Positions 61,882-64,000 of a stretch of 64,000 nt of DNA are shown here, in pieces. The stretch is from Paraprevotella xylaniphila YIT 11841 (GTDB lineage: Bacteria; Bacteroidota; Bacteroidia; Bacteroidales; Bacteroidaceae), in assembly GCF_000205165.1 (NCBI RefSeq), contig NZ_GL883885.1, positions 3,317 through 67,316 on the forward strand. The letters are read 5' to 3'. A program made the translations under genes and the position numbers. Under the pieces are notes generated by a model. The model saw only the letters and a program-made list of their open reading frames with translations. It searched no databases and was not told the origin of the DNA. How positions within the stretch are numbered: position 1 is the first letter of the stretch; each line of letters starts with the position of its first letter.

Positions 61882-64000
61882 TTATTCAAAACGAAGACGG
61901 TAACTCTTCCCGGCCGATGTAGGAAATACCACTGCGCCATCGGCCTCCTGCGTAAAAGCCACCTTGCCGCCTTTCGACTTCTTCACCTCGACAAGTTTGG
62001 CATCCGGCAGGTACATCCGGCATTCCTGTCCGGCAGCTGAATGCACCCGGCCTTCCACCATCTTCCCGTCTTTCCACGCCACGTCGAAAACAAAACCTCC
62101 TTTTGCCTTCAGACCTTTGAAATGCCCGTCATCCCACGCCGAAGGCAAAGCAGGCAACAGATGCACGCCCTTCACGGTGTTCTGCAACATCATCTCGGCG
62201 ATACCGGCCGTGGCTCCGAAATTTCCGTCTATCTGGAACGAAGGATGGGCACAGAACAGGTTCTCATACACACCTCCTGCATTGTCGTCCATGCTCACCA
62301 CCGTCACGTCCGTAATATTTTGCGCCTGTTTCAACAAACGGTAAGCCCGTTCGCCATCCCACAAGCGTGCCCAACAAGCCACTTTCCAAGCCCGGCTCCA
62401 TCCCGTGGCACCGTCGCCCCGTGAATCCAAAGCCACTTTGGCCGCCTCGGCATAACGTTTGTCTTTCAGGTAAGAAATCTGGTCGCAGGGGTACAAGGCC
62501 ATCAAATGAGACAAGTGTCGCTGATGATCTCCTTGTTTATCCTCCTGTATGGTCCATTCCTTGATTTGCCCCCATGAACCGACATGCAGGCCATTGTCCA
62601 AACGGGAGAATTTCTCTTTCAGTTCCGATACGAAAGCATCATCGACAGCCAACACACCGGCTGCAGCCAATGTTTCCTCGAACAAGGCGTACACCAACTG
62701 TTGGGCGTAGGCCACGCCGTCTTCCCAAGGCCCGTGTTCGGGTGACCATTCGTTGGGAGCCACCAACCGTCCTTCTGTATTTTCCTTCAAGCGGTCGAAC
62801 CAATACTGGCAAGTCACCTTCATGACGGGCCAGGCCGTGTCGCGCAAATATTCCTTATCTAAAGTATAAGCATAATGTTGCCACAGGTGAGTGCAATACC
62901 AGGCATTGGCCGGACGGTTAATCAACCAGTCCGTATAACCGAAGATATTGTTCTGCGTGTGTACGGCCCATCCGCGACAATTCTCTTTCCGTGCCACTTG
63001 TTGCCACGAGCCTCCGTCCTTCAAAGCCTCGGTAGACACGTAGGTGATGAACGGGGCATAGCATTCCGAAAGGTTGGCCACTTCGGCAGGCCAATAATTC
63101 ATCTGCACGTTGATATTGCTATGGTAGTCGCACTCCCATGCAGGATTGTTCACGTTGTTCCACAACCCTTGCAGGTTGCTGGGCAACTGGCCTCCGCGCG
63201 AAGAGCCGAGCATGAGGTAACGCCCATACTGGAAATAGAGCATGTCAAGGTAAGCATTGTCTTTATGCTCACGCACGAGCACGTCCGTCGTATAATCCGG
63301 CTGCTCCGCATCCAAATCCAACTCCACACGGGCAAAGAGAGGTTGGTAATCTGCCAGATGCACCGCTTTCAACTTCTTGTAAGACTTCCGCGCAGCCTTG
63401 TCCATCCGGGCCGATACCCGTCGGTGTATCTCGTCCGCATCTCCGCGCGTGTACGTCGGCGAAGCGAGGTCGAAATTGGTCGCACCGGTCAGCACGACCG
63501 TCACCGCATCCGCCCCTTTCACCTCCAACCGGTCGGATTTCGTCTCCACCATGCCGCCGTCGGCCTGCAAGCGAGCCTGTGCCTCGTAGGACAACAAATC
63601 CAACGTGCCTTTGATGGTCATCGTATGGCCGTCCACCCGGGTCATCCCCTGCCGTCCGTCCTGCATCCGCAGGGAGAAGTTCAGTTTGCCTTTATGTCTG
63701 GGCGTCGTCAGCCGCACCACAATCACGCTGTCCGGATTACTGGCAAAATATTCGCGCAGGTAGTCCACTCCGTCAATCGTATAAGACACACGTCCTATGG
63801 CATCGTCCAAGGAAAGTTCCCGACGGTAATTGGTGCAAGTTTCCGGCGTATCGAACTCGAAAAACAAGTCGCCCATGTTCTGGTATGCCCCACGCCGGGT
63901 CGTACTGCCGGCCCACAACGTCTTGTCGTTGAACTGCAACCGTTCCTTGGCCACACCCCCGAAGAACATAGCCCCGATTCCCCCGTTACCGACCGGCAAG
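61882..64000 (-). CDS. Glycoside hydrolase family 95 (alpha-L-fucosidase/galactosidase type), N-terminus cut
   Basis: At least 706 residues; the real start lies beyond the window because the reading frame is open to its edge and the first visible residues (PVGNGGIGAMFFGG) correspond to an internal segment of the GH95 N-terminal domain. Other family motifs: NINVQMNYWPAEVANLSE with the conserved Asn residues, NEWSPEHGPWEDGVAYAQQLV carrying the predicted acid, and DGNFGATAGIAEMML with the conserved Asp near the C-terminal part. These agree with the (alpha/alpha)6-barrel inverting enzymes that remove terminal L-fucose or L-galactose. It is consistent with the nearby rhamnogalacturonan enzymes. 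Confidence 0.9.
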   Translation of the reverse strand, partial: LPVGNGGIGAMFFGGVAKERLQFNDKTLWAGSTTRRGAYQNMGDLFFEFDTPETCTNYRRELSLDDAIGRVSYTIDGVDYLREYFASNPDSVIVVRLTTPRHKGKLNFSLRMQDGRQGMTRVDGHTMTIKGTLDLLSYEAQARLQADGGMVETKSDRLEVKGADAVTVVLTGATNFDLASPTYTRGDADEIHRRVSARMDKAARKSYKKLKAVHLADYQPLFARVELDLDAEQPDYTTDVLVREHKDNAYLDMLYFQYGRYLMLGSSRGGQLPSNLQGLWNNVNNPAWECDYHSNINVQMNYWPAEVANLSECYAPFITYVSTEALKDGGSWQQVARKENCRGWAVHTQNNIFGYTDWLINRPANAWYCTHLWQHYAYTLDKEYLRDTAWPVMKVTCQYWFDRLKENTEGRLVAPNEWSPEHGPWEDGVAYAQQLVYALFEETLAAAGVLAVDDAFVSELKEKFSRLDNGLHVGSWGQIKEWTIQEDKQGDHQRHLSHLMALYPCDQISYLKDKRYAEAAKVALDSRGDGATGWSRAWKVACWARLWDGERAYRLLKQAQNITDVTVVSMDDNAGGVYENLFCAHPSFQIDGNFGATAGIAEMMLQNTVKGVHLLPALPSAWDDGHFKGLKAKGGFVFDVAWKDGKMVEGRVHSAAGQECRMYLPDAKLVEVKKSKGGKVAFTQEADGAVVFPTSAGKSYRLRFE

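Overview
The window reads as ordinary chromosome of a gut-type Bacteroidales, Bacteroides/Phocaeicola-like. The reasons are promoters of the Bacteroidetes type (a -7 box TAnnTTTG just upstream of most transcription units, sometimes with a TTTG-like -33 box), A-rich ribosome-binding sites, and typical families: PCMD and DUF3737 proteins, class III fructose-bisphosphatase, C69 dipeptidase, and GH28/GH105/GH2/GH95/CE12 polysaccharide enzymes. No phage, insertion sequence, CRISPR array or plasmid function was found.

Layout. 1-420: a tRNA operon (Gly, Leu, Leu, and a cut Gly) on the minus strand. 466-3863: BamA-like outer-membrane protein, PCMD protein and carboxynorspermidine decarboxylase (NspC). 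4069-8010: convergent fbp and a 5'-nucleotidase, separated by a large palindromic repeat. 8122-12778: J-domain protein, flavodiiron protein, NudC and a phosphohexomutase. 12895-17216: C69 dipeptidase, M23 peptidase and NadC. 17350-17770: an interlocked palindrome and a decayed reading frame. 17863-24563: nitronate monooxygenase/FabK-like protein, a 50-residue YqaE protein, RlmH, a nuclease-like protein with a beta-helix lipoprotein, PepD, a small membrane protein and an OmpH-like lipoprotein. 24632-36556: one long minus-strand run of glutamine amidotransferase/PRTase, carA, carB, SLC13 permease, cysC, cysD, cysN and a PAPS sulfotransferase, so sulfate uptake and activation end in a sulfonation enzyme. 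36711-38171: GH28-like protein. 38939-42750: a cobalamin riboswitch in front of a three-gene biotin-dependent acyl-CoA carboxylase. 42791-49070: two tandem AraC regulators (one very Cys-rich) divergent from an acetyltransferase-MATE operon and followed by a DUF3737-MalY operon; the two operons share an operator-like motif at identical spacing. 49192-49476: an exported Cys-rich small protein. 49844-55311: CE12, GH2 and GH105, a rhamnogalacturonan-type operon. 55427-55499: tRNA-Thr. 55673-61724: a six-gene aromatic 2-oxo-acid operon (omega-amidase-like hydrolase, IorA, IorB, aminotransferase, phenylacetate-CoA ligase, ACT protein). 61882-end: GH95, cut by the window edge.

The least explained features are (i) a family of large palindromic intergenic elements with a constant arm core TCTGCGCCAAACG and a duplicated, element-specific inner module (three full copies, one degenerate), (ii) the shared operator and Cys-rich AraC regulator, and (iii) the B12 riboswitch on a carboxylase operon. 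All calls come from reading the sequence and from family knowledge; no database search was run.
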